Origin: Advenella incenata | GTDB lineage: Bacteria; Pseudomonadota; Gammaproteobacteria; Burkholderiales; Burkholderiaceae_B | Assembly: GCF_004217095.1 (NCBI RefSeq) | Contig: NZ_SHKO01000001.1 | Coordinates: 1,972,234-2,036,233 of the forward strand | Direction: 5' to 3' | DNA length: 64,000 bases | In this document: piece by piece, positions 47,251 through 55,835 of the stretch | Layout of the letters: each line of letters begins with the position of its first letter | How positions within the stretch are numbered: the first letter of the stretch is position 1 | Program-made: the position numbers and the translations under genes | The notes under the pieces: generated by a model | Database searches by the model: none | Told to the model about the DNA's origin: nothing | Seen by the model: only the letters and a program-made list of their open reading frames with translations

Positions 47251-47940
47251 TCACCATTGCGAGAGCCAGAATACCAAAGCGGCGCAGATTAGCAATACGA
47301 TGCACGCGCGGACGGCGGTAGCTGCATTATCCTGGCTGCGTACTGGCGCTTTTGCATCCGCGTGCCCCTGGGCCGGAGCGTCGCCGGTCACCATGGCGCG
47401 TATCAGGGGCTGACGGTGAAACACACTGTAATAGGCAATTGCACACAGATGCAGCGCTACCAATGCGACCAGCACCCATTCGCTGGCGTGGTGAACGCTG
47501 TTGAGAAAGCCGCTGGCCACCGGATTGAGTCTGCTTAGCGGGCCTTCGAAAAGGATGTCATCACTGGCAAAGAGCCCGCTGGCTGCCTGCACGCCAAAGG
47601 CCAGCAACATGGCAATGACAGACCAGGCGCCCAGTGGGTTGTGGCCCGCTGTCCATTGTGTTGTACGTAAATAGGCGGCAATTTTCCGTGGACCCACGAC
47701 AAACTGTGTAAACCGCGCGTAATAGGGGCCGATGACGCCCCAGACGAGACGGAAAAGAATGAGGGTCAGCACGGCATAGCCGAAACGCGAATGCCAGGTC
47801 ATCCAGTCCAGGCCGGTTTCCGACAACCAGCCCTCGGTAATGCCGGCAGACTTGACGCAAAAATAAGCGCCCGACACGCAGACAACCAATAACCAGTGAA
47901 ACAGTCGCAAAGGCAGATCCCAGACTCTGATGTTATTCAT
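47251..47940 (-). CDS. Cytochrome b561-type membrane protein
   Basis: A 229-residue inner-membrane diheme protein with four core helices. RLFHWLLVVCVSGAYF, DWMTWHSRFGYAVLTLILFRLVWG, GHNPLGAWSVIAML and HHASEWVLVALVALHLCAIAYY carry the histidines that ligate heme. The family moves electrons between quinol and periplasmic partners. The tail has one more hydrophobic helix. Convergent with cytochrome c', its plausible redox partner (inference). Confidence 0.92.
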   Translation of the reverse strand: MNNIRVWDLPLRLFHWLLVVCVSGAYFCVKSAGITEGWLSETGLDWMTWHSRFGYAVLTLILFRLVWGVIGPYYARFTQFVVGPRKIAAYLRTTQWTAGHNPLGAWSVIAMLLAFGVQAASGLFASDDILFEGPLSRLNPVASGFLNSVHHASEWVLVALVALHLCAIAYYSVFHRQPLIRAMVTGDAPAQGHADAKAPVRSQDNAATAVRACIVLLICAALVFWLSQW

Positions 47941-48074
47941 TTGTCATTTTCCAGCAGGTTGCTTTCAGGCTGATTTCCGTTGCCCGACTTTACCGTTATT
48001 TTAACATTTGCAGTGTATTTGCCCCGGAGTTAGTCTATGATAAGCGAACTATTCAAATCAGCTTACAGGTACTC

Positions 48075-48638
48075 ATGTCGCGTTCAACCAAAGTCCTTCT
48101 TGCGATCATTGCAGCGGCCGTGCTGGCAGGGTGTTCCTCTACCAAAACAGGCAAGGACCGTTCGATCAGCCATTCTCCACGAGACCAAGTGGTGCGAATC
48201 GGGTATGACGAAAGCGCCTACGCTCTGCCGATAGGGCAGCCTACCATGCTGGTGGGGCGCGCGTTCATTTACGATGCCATCAATGGCGGAGAACGCAGCG
48301 GCGGAAATGTCGATGTCGTGCTCAATCCCGTTTCGGCCATGAGCGACCAATGGTTCAACGAGGTGTGTCGTCGTGGTAATGTGCTGGCGGGCAAAGCAGA
48401 TCCGCGCTATGCCGCCAGGGCCTATGCGTCCAAAACCAACTCTTTCGGTCAGTTTGCCTTCACCAACGTGCCGTCGGGCGAGTATTACCTTACCACGCGG
48501 CTCTACTGGATGGATACCAAACCCTTCTCGGGTGCCGTCCAGTATGGCGGATTGCTGGCCAAAAAAGTACGGCTTATTCCGGGAACAAATACGATCAATC
48601 TGTCTGACAGCGACAAATGCCGGGGCTATTTTCATTGA
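48075..48638 (+). CDS. Predicted lipoprotein with carboxypeptidase-regulatory-like fold
   Basis: A 187-residue lipoprotein with lipobox LAGC (Cys20). The mature part has AFIYDAINGG, then TNSFGQFAFTNVPSGEYYLTTRLYW, which is the pattern of a carboxypeptidase regulatory-like or transthyretin-like beta-sandwich that often binds envelope partners. No enzyme residues are seen. First of three lipoprotein genes in a row; the gaps of about 160-205 bases suggest separate promoters. Confidence 0.75.
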   Translation: MSRSTKVLLAIIAAAVLAGCSSTKTGKDRSISHSPRDQVVRIGYDESAYALPIGQPTMLVGRAFIYDAINGGERSGGNVDVVLNPVSAMSDQWFNEVCRRGNVLAGKADPRYAARAYASKTNSFGQFAFTNVPSGEYYLTTRLYWMDTKPFSGAVQYGGLLAKKVRLIPGTNTINLSDSDKCRGYFH

Positions 48639-48843
48639 TCATGCGGGGTTTCCGGCTGATCTGTGGCAACGGACGGGATCGTCCATGTTATCCGACGCTT
48701 TTCCCTTTTTTCTCCACATACAACTTGCTTCATTTCACATTATGTAATGAATTTACCCGGCTTTAATGATTAAATTTCAGGCAGGCAAAAGTTCTGTTTT
48801 GTGTTCTTGCAGCATTTTTTTCATTTTATTAGAAAGGCAAACT

Positions 48844-49380
48844 ATGAAATTAATTACGCTTGTTACGGTCGTTGCAGTGACGACCGCTGTTGCCGGATGC
48901 AGTTTTTTCGAGAAAAAGGCCACATCCGCAACCGTAGCACCAATGGGTCCTGGCTCCTCAGCGACTGCCGTCCAGACGACCGGCGCCGGTAATCTGGAAG
49001 TTTACGTTGGTTCAACTGCCCAGCCAAAAGCGACCAAGGGCAAGTCAGCCAAAACGATTCCACTTCAGGTTGGAGACCAGACTTACCAGGGGGTCGGCCC
49101 AATTCTCACCCGTGCCGATATCAAGAACGTCTTCGTGACCAAGGCCGGTGATCGTCCCGCGTTGGGGCTGCGCGTCACACCCGAAGGCGCCCGCAAGCTG
49201 AATGCCGAAATTTCCGGTAAAGCCATCAAGGGAAAAATGGTTTTGGCCAGCCTGAATGATTCCATTTTTTCGACGACAATTGCTTCACCTGGTGCCGTGG
49301 ATGACGGCGTGCTGCTGATGCCCATGGCCACGCTGAACAATGCCAAGACGGCAGCAGACATTATTCGCGGTAAAAAGTAA
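48844..49380 (+). CDS. Lipoprotein with SecD-head-like pattern, paralogue 1
   Basis: A 178-residue predicted lipoprotein with lipobox VAGC (Cys19). After a threonine/serine-rich linker, residues 50-170 follow the layout of the P1-head domain of SecD: QGVGPILTRADIKNVFVTKA, GLRVTPEGARKLNAEISGK, then KGKMVLASLNDSIFSTTIA and AADIIRG. The next lipoprotein aligns along the same segments (PI-TR, then a V-P-G-LNA region). SecD resemblance was judged by eye; function unknown. The start at 48844 is set by the signal peptide. Confidence 0.72.
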   Translation: MKLITLVTVVAVTTAVAGCSFFEKKATSATVAPMGPGSSATAVQTTGAGNLEVYVGSTAQPKATKGKSAKTIPLQVGDQTYQGVGPILTRADIKNVFVTKAGDRPALGLRVTPEGARKLNAEISGKAIKGKMVLASLNDSIFSTTIASPGAVDDGVLLMPMATLNNAKTAADIIRGKK

Positions 49381-49427
49381 TATCGCCTGGGTCTTCGGTT
49401 TTGTCGTGCCGGTTGCGTTGCGTGCAG

Positions 49428-49442
49428 TGTTCACTCTGAACA
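49428..49442. promoter_or_regulatory. TGTTCA-N3-TGAACA dyad between twin lipoproteins
   Basis: A perfect 6-3-6 inverted repeat about 100 bases upstream of the second lipoprotein and 48 past the end of the first. It has no T tail, so it looks more like a protein-binding site than a terminator. The regulator is unknown. Confidence 0.3.
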
Positions 49443-49543
49443 TTGTTAACATTTGAGCGTTGTTTTTTCTCTGAATCTGTTGTAACGTAATCGGACGACT
49501 TTATGCGAAGTTGTTCTCAAATTAGTTTTAATTAGGAAATACT

Positions 49544-50035
49544 ATGAAATTATCCAGAAAAGTTGCGTTGATTGTGCTTCCTCTGGCTGCGGTTCTGGCT
49601 GGATGTAACACAATGAAGACTGGTACCGAGAGCAATCCCGGCACCACTGCACAGACCCCTGCTGCTAAAGGTACTGCAGTAGACGTATTCCTGGCTTCTG
49701 ACAAAGTCATCAAAAGTTATCGTCCTGTTAAGCTGAGTGAGAAACAGACCATTTATGTCAGCAAAACACCGATCATTACTCGTACCAATCTGACGAGTGT
49801 TGACCGTGTTCGCGACAGTCAGGGCCGCTCTTTTGTCAAACTGTCTCTGAATCCCGCCGGTGTTGCTGCTTTGAATGCAGCGCCCAAGGAACAGGGCTAT
49901 GCGACAACCGTAGGTGGTCAGTTGGCTTCCCTCACAGGTATTCGCCAGAATAACGATTTCCTCTTCATGGTCCGGGATGATCAGGTTGCGGGATCCGTTG
50001 TCGAGGCCATCGCACCAAAAACAGCAGCCAAATAA
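49544..50035 (+). CDS. Lipoprotein with SecD-head-like pattern, paralogue 2
   Basis: A 163-residue lipoprotein with lipobox LAGC (Cys21) and a short Thr/Ala-rich linker. Residues 45-155 run VDVFLASDKVIKSYRPVKL, VSKTPIITRTNLTSVDRVRD, GRSFVKLSLNPAGVAALNA and NNDFLFMVRDDQVAG. This order matches the SecD P1-head domain (strand, LT/D helix, peptide-like strand, NPAG helix start, then a VxDG-like strand). It is a diverged tandem paralogue of the gene before it. AGGAAA lies 9 bases before the ATG and a strong terminator follows. Confidence 0.75.
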   Translation: MKLSRKVALIVLPLAAVLAGCNTMKTGTESNPGTTAQTPAAKGTAVDVFLASDKVIKSYRPVKLSEKQTIYVSKTPIITRTNLTSVDRVRDSQGRSFVKLSLNPAGVAALNAAPKEQGYATTVGGQLASLTGIRQNNDFLFMVRDDQVAGSVVEAIAPKTAAK

Positions 50036-50050
50036 TATCGGCTGCGTGCA

Positions 50051-50106
50051 TTGCCACCTGCCTTGTAAGTGGCAATACAAGCCTCGCCCTGCGGCGAGGC
50101 TTTTTT
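50051..50106 (+). terminator. Double hairpin terminator after the second lipoprotein
   Basis: TTGCCAC...GTGGCAA (50051-50075) is followed by GCCTCGC (50081-50087) pairing with GCGAGGC (50094-50100) and TTTTTT. The second hairpin is a canonical intrinsic terminator. Its position shows that the next gene must start downstream of it. Confidence 0.8.
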
Positions 50107-50173
50107 ACGACCTTTGATCTTGTCATGTATAAGGCGTATTCTATGCTACCCGATGTCCAATAAAAGGTGCACA

Positions 50174-51883
50174 ATGCTGTCGTTTTTTCCAGTCCGCTTC
50201 CTGGCATTTTTCCTTGTCATTCTTGGCACGGTGGTGTGCCTGGCCCTTGGCATGACCGTGTCCGCGGTGTGGTATGTGGCTGCGCTGGTTTGCCTGCTAC
50301 TCACATTGATTGGCATCCATGATCTCGTTCAGTCTCGCCATTCGGTCAAGCGCAATTATCCGGTCATCGGCAATTTGCGGTTTCTGCTGGAATTTATTCG
50401 GCCTGAGTTGCGTCAGTACTTCATCGAAAGCGATACCGATTCGCTGCCTTTTTCGCGTGCCCAGCGTTCTATTGTTTACCAGCGGGCCAAACAGCAAATT
50501 GACAAGCGTCCCTTTGGCACGATCGAGAACGTCTACAGCGATGATTACGAATGGGTCAATCATTCCATGATGCCCAGCCATATTCCTGACCGCAATTTCC
50601 GGATTACCGTGGGGCAAGGTCAGTGCAGTCAACCCTATGACATTTCGGTGTTCAATATTTCTGCAATGAGTTTCGGCGCGCTATCTGCCAACGCCATCCG
50701 CTCTCTCAATCGCGGGGCCAAGGCCGGTGGGTTCGCCCACGATACAGGAGAAGGCGGGATCAGCAGTTATCACCTTGAAGCCGGCGGTGATCTGATCTGG
50801 AACATTGGTTCCGGTTACTTTGGCTGCAGGGACGAAAACGGACATTTTTCCGATAGCGCATTTGCCCAGAAAGCGACATTGCCCAATATAAAAATGATTG
50901 AAATCAAGTTGTCGCAGGGTGCCAAACCGGGGCATGGCGGCATCCTGCCGGGTGCCAAAGTCACAGCCGAAATAGCACAGGTGCGTGGTGTCACGCCAGG
51001 CGTCGATTGTGACTCGCCCGCGGCGCATTCGGCGTTCAGCACACCGGTTGAACTATTGCAATTTGTCCAGCGCTTGCGCACGTTGTCCGGTGGCAAGCCC
51101 GTTGGCTTCAAGCTGTGTATCGGTCATCCCTGGGAGTGGTTTGCCATCGTCAAGGCCATGCTGGAAACTGGTATTACACCAGACTTTATTGTGGTGGACG
51201 GTTCCGAAGGTGGAACCGGGGCAGCACCTGTGGAGTTCGTCGATCATATGGGCGTGCCGCTCAAAGAAGCGTTAAGGTTGGTACACAATGCTTTGGTGGG
51301 GGCCGGTTTGCGCGAACGCATCAAGATTGGTGCATCGGGAAAAATTATTTCCGCCTTTGATATACTCAGAACGCTGGCGCTGGGCGCCGACTGGTGCAAC
51401 AGCGCACGTGGTTTTATGTTTGCTGTAGGCTGTATTCAGGCGCAGGCCTGTCATACCGGCAAGTGTCCTTCCGGCGTGGCGACCCAGGATCCATCGCGGC
51501 AGCGCGCCATTGTTGTGACGGACAAGGCCGACCGGGTAACCCATTTTCATCGCAATTCGGTGCACGCTCTGGCTGAGTTGCTGCAGGCTGCCGGACTGAC
51601 TCATCCCGAACAATTGCGGGCACATCATGTGGTGCGGCGCATATCCAGTTCCGAGGTCAAAGTGCTATCGGCCATTTATCCGGAGCTGGAAAAGGGCGAT
51701 TTGCTCAAGGGCAATTATCGACTGAAGATTTTCGAGATCTGCTGGCCGCTGGCTCAGGCGCATTCTTTTCAGCCTGCGCGCTCCATTGATCTGGTTGCCA
51801 GCGAAGTCAATACCGGTTATCAGGCCGGTGAGAAATCGGCAGAAAAGGACGCGCCGGTCTATAACGCGTTGCAACCGCTTTAA
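50174..51883 (+). CDS. Membrane-anchored FMN-binding glutamate-synthase-like protein
   Basis: A 569-residue protein. The first 60 residues form two membrane helices (FLAFFLVILGTVVCLALGM, YVAALVCLLLTLIGIHDLV). The rest is the FMN/iron-sulfur domain of the large glutamate synthase subunit: DTGEGGISSYH, GAKPGHGGILPGAKVTAEIA, DGSEGGTGAAPVEF and the 3Fe-4S cysteines in CIQAQACHTGKCPSGVA. It lacks the glutamine amidotransferase domain and any GltD partner, so it is not a complete glutamate synthase. Electron donor and substrate are unknown. The ATG at 50174 has AAGGTG just upstream and lies past a terminator. Confidence 0.88.
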   Translation: MLSFFPVRFLAFFLVILGTVVCLALGMTVSAVWYVAALVCLLLTLIGIHDLVQSRHSVKRNYPVIGNLRFLLEFIRPELRQYFIESDTDSLPFSRAQRSIVYQRAKQQIDKRPFGTIENVYSDDYEWVNHSMMPSHIPDRNFRITVGQGQCSQPYDISVFNISAMSFGALSANAIRSLNRGAKAGGFAHDTGEGGISSYHLEAGGDLIWNIGSGYFGCRDENGHFSDSAFAQKATLPNIKMIEIKLSQGAKPGHGGILPGAKVTAEIAQVRGVTPGVDCDSPAAHSAFSTPVELLQFVQRLRTLSGGKPVGFKLCIGHPWEWFAIVKAMLETGITPDFIVVDGSEGGTGAAPVEFVDHMGVPLKEALRLVHNALVGAGLRERIKIGASGKIISAFDILRTLALGADWCNSARGFMFAVGCIQAQACHTGKCPSGVATQDPSRQRAIVVTDKADRVTHFHRNSVHALAELLQAAGLTHPEQLRAHHVVRRISSSEVKVLSAIYPELEKGDLLKGNYRLKIFEICWPLAQAHSFQPARSIDLVASEVNTGYQAGEKSAEKDAPVYNALQPL

Positions 51884-51999
51884 TTAGAATGCTGCTTGGC
51901 ACCGATGCATCGTGGTGCACTGCAGTGCAAGGCGAACATATTAGATATGCCACTTTGCACGCAGGGCCCCGGGCTTTCAGTGCCGGCTGCTGTTGTAGC

Positions 52000-52542
52000 T
52001 TATTGGGCAGCGGGCGTAGCAGGCTTGGCAGGTGTATCCGGCGCTGCAGGCGCAGGGGTTGCTGGCGCAGACGAGGCCGCTTTAGCCAGTTTTTCGCAGT
52101 TTGCTGTGAAATCCTTGATAAAACGATTTTTTTCTGCGATTTTATCCCTGGGAGTAGACCACAGCAGCTCAACAAACTCAATAAATGAAGAGACACGTTC
52201 GTCTGGAATGGCCGTGTTGTTGCTGACGGCTTCGTTTGCTTCGTCCTGCGTTTTGCCGTTTACGCGCATATCATAGAGCTGTGCAATGATCTTGCTTGCA
52301 TCGATGCAGGTAAGCGTGACGGGCGTCGTATCATTGCTGGCGTCTTCGCCTTGCGCATTCTGATAGGGATCGTCCTGCTTCGGTGGCGGCACCGGCGCGG
52401 GAGGAGGCTGACGCAGTTCTGACTGCTGGGGTGGTTCGACATCGTCGTCATTGAAAAGTGTTGTCTCAATAATTTTCCATGCACCAAATGCAATGGCTGC
52501 TGCAACCAGCAACAAAATGAGCAACTTTATGAACGATTTCAT
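52000..52542 (-). CDS. Anchored hypothetical protein with Pro/Ala-rich ends
   Basis: A 180-residue protein I do not recognise. The N-terminal segment KLLILLLVAAAIAFGAWKII is a membrane anchor or uncleaved signal. It is followed by a proline-rich linker (PPPAPVPPPKQDD) and a core of about 75 residues holding two cysteines (LTCIDASKIIAQLYDMRVNG and FTANCEKLAK), possibly joined by a disulfide in the periplasm. A Pro/Ala tail of PATPAPAAP type ends the protein. Convergent with the flavoprotein gene. Confidence 0.7.
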   Translation of the reverse strand: MKSFIKLLILLLVAAAIAFGAWKIIETTLFNDDDVEPPQQSELRQPPPAPVPPPKQDDPYQNAQGEDASNDTTPVTLTCIDASKIIAQLYDMRVNGKTQDEANEAVSNNTAIPDERVSSFIEFVELLWSTPRDKIAEKNRFIKDFTANCEKLAKAASSAPATPAPAAPDTPAKPATPAAQ

Positions 52543-52973
52543 GTATATCCTTACGCTTGTTTACGGGGTACGAACCGCCGTTCCTGACTATGACGAATCA
52601 ATATACTATAACTTATTTGTGGCGGTCAGAAAATTCAGTAACCGATAAACATATTTACGAAATCATACGGTCATCCTACGGCGGCAAGCAGGGTGTTGGA
52701 ATTGTCACAATTTGCCTGTTTCGCAGAAAAATAAGAGGCTGACGGTATCCTGTCGGCGGTCACTCGGCGGCTTTTGCATCGATTTTTGCGCCGGCTTTTT
52801 CAGGGTATTGCCGGCAATTGCGGTTGCCGCAAGCCGCTCATTGCCGTTGTGGGTCGCTCAGGGCTGGGCATGCACCCTTAATTTAATGCCAAAGAGCCCG
52901 CAAGGCGCAGCACACGTCACAAATAGCACAAACTGCAAGATGGACGAGAGCAAAAGCAATCGCGCCGGATCGC
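52543..52973. other. Gap between an unknown gene and cdh
   Basis: About 430 bases. The part next to the unknown gene is AT-rich and should hold its promoter. The part next to cdh is GC-rich with overlapping short frames but no recognisable product, hairpin terminator or repeat. Confidence 0.55.
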
Positions 52974-53765
52974 CTAACGCCCAGCCAACAATTGCGGGCA
53001 GCGATGGTCCTGAAAGTCTCCTTCAGCCGACGCCCCCGGGCGGTGGGTTGCAAACAGCACAAACTGCTGTTCGGACAGGGGGTACAGGGCCAGACTTACA
53101 TTGGCCATGTCCTGCCGCGCGTGTGCAAGTGAGGCAATGGTCAATGCAATGGCGCCATGCTGCTCGAGCTCGTCCAGCGACACGGTTCGTGCCTGGTATG
53201 GATGGCCATTGATGCCTCCAGGCATCGGCTTCCACTGTGAATTGAGCTGCGATTGCAAGCCGGCCAGGCGCTCGCGCAGGGCGGGGCGGATACACGAAAT
53301 GTGGATATGCAGATGATTTTGGCTGCGGCCCGATTTTGAATTGACGGTAAAGGAATAGTCCTGCACTGCGATGGCTCTGCCCAGCAATCGGTCCATATAG
53401 CGGCGGGCATGCCATGCCTGTGCAAAATATGGCGTGCGGCTTGCGCTCAGCAGCGCAGAATCTTCCAGACCTGTCACGTGGCGGGTGGGCATGTGCAAAT
53501 ACTGCAGGGGGCCGTTTTTATCCTTGAAGATGACATAGCCGTTGTCCATGTCAACTTTGATGCACGGCAGCGGAGGATTCTTGCCAGCCAGCTGATTGGG
53601 GACGCATTGGTCATGCACAAAATGCCAGAGTATGTCGCCGCGTGCCACCTGTTTGGTAGGTACTGCCGCCTTTGGTTCGGGAACCGAAGCGCTGTTACAT
53701 GCTGTCAGCAGACCGCCAGCAAAAAGTAAAGTGGCGGTAAACCCGCAACGGGACCGGACAGACAT
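52974..53765 (-). CDS. cdh: CDP-diacylglycerol pyrophosphatase
   Basis: A 263-residue HIT-like hydrolase that splits CDP-diacylglycerol to CMP and phosphatidate. The family motif is SGRSQNHLHIHISCIRP, with the upstream pairs QCVPNQ and PCIKVDMDNGYVIFKDKNGP and the downstream INGHPYQARTV. The N-terminus has a lipobox-like LTAC (Cys23) after a hydrophobic helix, so it may be a lipoprotein. The start at 53765 has GGAG upstream. The gene follows an LplT-like carrier by 28 bases, forming a phospholipid-salvage pair. Confidence 0.9.
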   Translation of the reverse strand: MSVRSRCGFTATLLFAGGLLTACNSASVPEPKAAVPTKQVARGDILWHFVHDQCVPNQLAGKNPPLPCIKVDMDNGYVIFKDKNGPLQYLHMPTRHVTGLEDSALLSASRTPYFAQAWHARRYMDRLLGRAIAVQDYSFTVNSKSGRSQNHLHIHISCIRPALRERLAGLQSQLNSQWKPMPGGINGHPYQARTVSLDELEQHGAIALTIASLAHARQDMANVSLALYPLSEQQFVLFATHRPGASAEGDFQDHRCPQLLAGR

Positions 53766-53793
53766 ATTTACTCCTTGTTCGGTGTGCTTGCCA

Positions 53794-55140
53794 TTACTCC
53801 ATGGGTTCGCGCATTTCAGTAATGTACGAATGGTCAGAGCGCATGACGACAAATACGAAAATGGCGTTGGCGATGCCAAGAAAAAGAACAATCAGCGGCA
53901 CGGTACTAAAGGCAATAAGCAGGCCGGTAATGACCGAACTGGCCACCAGGAAAATGGCATTCATGATGTTGTTGGCGGCAATCACACGCGAGGAATGGGT
54001 TTTCGGTGTTTTTTGCTGGATCAGCACATAAAGCGGTACGCTGTACAGTCCGGCCGACATGCTCAGCAGGAACAACCCGGTGATTAACAGCCAGTTTGCG
54101 GGTAGCCTGACAAATTCGTGCAGCGCCAGCAGATGCGTGGCATTCAAATCATGGGCCAGAAAATACAGCGCAACGGAAAAGATGGTCATGCCGGCGGCGC
54201 CGACGGGGACAAGCTTGAGTACGTTCAGCCCTTTCTTGCCGATCCAGCCACAAAGGACAGAGCCAAACCCAACGCCGATTGAAAATACGCCCAGAAGCAG
54301 CGTGGCAACCTGTTCGTCACCACGCAGGATTTCCTTGGCAAAAACCGGGAATATATTCAGATACACCGCACCAAAAAACCACATCCAGCTGATCAGCAGA
54401 ATGCTTTTGAACACATGCCGGTCATGGAAGGCGTACTTGAGGTTTTCTATGGTGCCGCCGATCGGATTCCAGTTCAATTTCAGATCGGCAGAAGATACGG
54501 GCGTAGGCGGAACCAGCCCTGAGCAGAGCCGGCCTGCGACCGCAATCAATACGCAACAGGCCGCCACATAATGGTAGCCGAAGCCTTCTATGCCGGCCAT
54601 GAATCCGCCCGCCATATTGCCCAGCAGAATCGCGACAAAAGTGCCCATTTCGACCCAGCCATTACTGCTGACCAGGGTGGTGCCGTGAAAGACCTGCGGC
54701 AGATAGGCAAACTTGACCGGTCCGAAAACGGTGGAATGGATGCCCATCAGCAGCACGCAGAGCAGCAGGATGTACACTTGCTGGTAAATGAGCGCAAAAG
54801 CGGCCAGCCCCATAATCCCGATTTCAGCCGTTTTGATCCAGCGCATGAATCGCGCTTTCTCGAATTTATCTGACATTTGTCCGCTCACTGCGGACAGCAG
54901 CAAAAACGGGATAATGAACATGCCATTGATGACGACGCCAGCCATTTCCGGCGGCAGCCAGCTTACCGAAACATGATACGTAAGCATGATCGTGACTGCG
55001 AACTTGAACAGATTGTCATTGGCCGCACCCGATATCTGTGTCCAGAAATACGGAGCAAAACGCCGTTGCAGCATGATATGGGTCGCATCGTCGGCCGCAG
55101 CGCCGTCTTTGGCAGTATCGTGGGAAGAGGGATTTGTCAT
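53794..55140 (-). CDS. LplT-like MFS carrier (lysophospholipid transporter family)
   Basis: A 448-residue MFS protein with about 12 helices. RRFAPYFWTQISGAANDNLFKFAVTIM, then FIIPFLLLSAVSGQMSDKFEKA and GIHSTVFGPVKFAYLPQVF match the LplT branch and the MFS half of LplT-acyltransferase fusions. LplT flips lysophospholipids into the cytosol for re-acylation by Aas. No acyltransferase gene or domain is present here. The pairing with cdh supports a phospholipid role; the exact substrate is inferred. Confidence 0.85.
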   Translation of the reverse strand: MTNPSSHDTAKDGAAADDATHIMLQRRFAPYFWTQISGAANDNLFKFAVTIMLTYHVSVSWLPPEMAGVVINGMFIIPFLLLSAVSGQMSDKFEKARFMRWIKTAEIGIMGLAAFALIYQQVYILLLCVLLMGIHSTVFGPVKFAYLPQVFHGTTLVSSNGWVEMGTFVAILLGNMAGGFMAGIEGFGYHYVAACCVLIAVAGRLCSGLVPPTPVSSADLKLNWNPIGGTIENLKYAFHDRHVFKSILLISWMWFFGAVYLNIFPVFAKEILRGDEQVATLLLGVFSIGVGFGSVLCGWIGKKGLNVLKLVPVGAAGMTIFSVALYFLAHDLNATHLLALHEFVRLPANWLLITGLFLLSMSAGLYSVPLYVLIQQKTPKTHSSRVIAANNIMNAIFLVASSVITGLLIAFSTVPLIVLFLGIANAIFVFVVMRSDHSYITEMREPME

Positions 55141-55331
55141 GAAAATATATGTTACAGCAGCGGAATTGGCCGGACAGAAACAACAGTCGCAACATTAAAC
55201 CAAATTGCCGGTTCGTGGTTAAGGAATAGCAGTTTAGTTAAAATGTATCATTGGATGTGTCAGAATTTCGTCATTCTGTCAACACAATCGGCTACACTCT
55301 GAGCACCAAAAACACGTTTGCGAGTAGCGAT

Positions 55332-55835
55332 ATGCAACGGTTCCTGTCGACATTAATATTAGCATTCTGCGCGCCAGCGTATGCCATGGGCTGGGCTGCG
55401 CCCGGCTCGGCTCCTGTCAAGGACGGTAACGCTTTGGCTGGCGGCGCCGATCGCTGTGAAGTCGTGCTCGATACGTTCAACAAGGCCACGCTCGGCGGCC
55501 AGATCGATACTGCGCAACTGACCGACATTGTGCGCTCGCTGACATCCCGCAAGCAGTTGCCTGCCAACTTTGTAACCAAGAAGCAGGCCCGTCAAGCAGG
55601 CTGGTCGCCAGGGCAGTATTTTTCCGATATACCTGCATTGCGTGGTAAATCTATTGGCGGTGACCATTTTGGCAATTATGAGCGTCGCCTGCCACGGGGG
55701 CAATGGAAAGAAGCCGATTTGGACTACCGTGGAAAAAAGCGCAACGCCAAACGGTTGGTCTTTGCCCAGGCCGGCCAGCAGTATGTGACCGTGGATCATT
55801 ATGAGACATTTCACAAGGTGCCAGCATGTCGATGA
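55332..55835 (+). CDS. Secreted barnase-type guanyl ribonuclease
   Basis: A 167-residue ribonuclease with a signal peptide (MQRFLSTLILAFCAPAYA). Residues 66-165 align with barnase, with all catalytic residues kept: Lys83 (barnase K27) in FVTKKQARQAGW, Glu127 (E73) in QWKEADLDY, Arg137 and Arg141 (R83, R87) in KRNAKRLVF, and His156 (H102) in TVDHYETF. The GKSIGGDHFGNYERRLP loop also matches. Cys42 and Cys166 might form a disulfide after export. The barstar-type gene overlaps its last 10 bases, as expected for a toxin and its inhibitor. Confidence 0.92.
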   Translation: MQRFLSTLILAFCAPAYAMGWAAPGSAPVKDGNALAGGADRCEVVLDTFNKATLGGQIDTAQLTDIVRSLTSRKQLPANFVTKKQARQAGWSPGQYFSDIPALRGKSIGGDHFGNYERRLPRGQWKEADLDYRGKKRNAKRLVFAQAGQQYVTVDHYETFHKVPACR

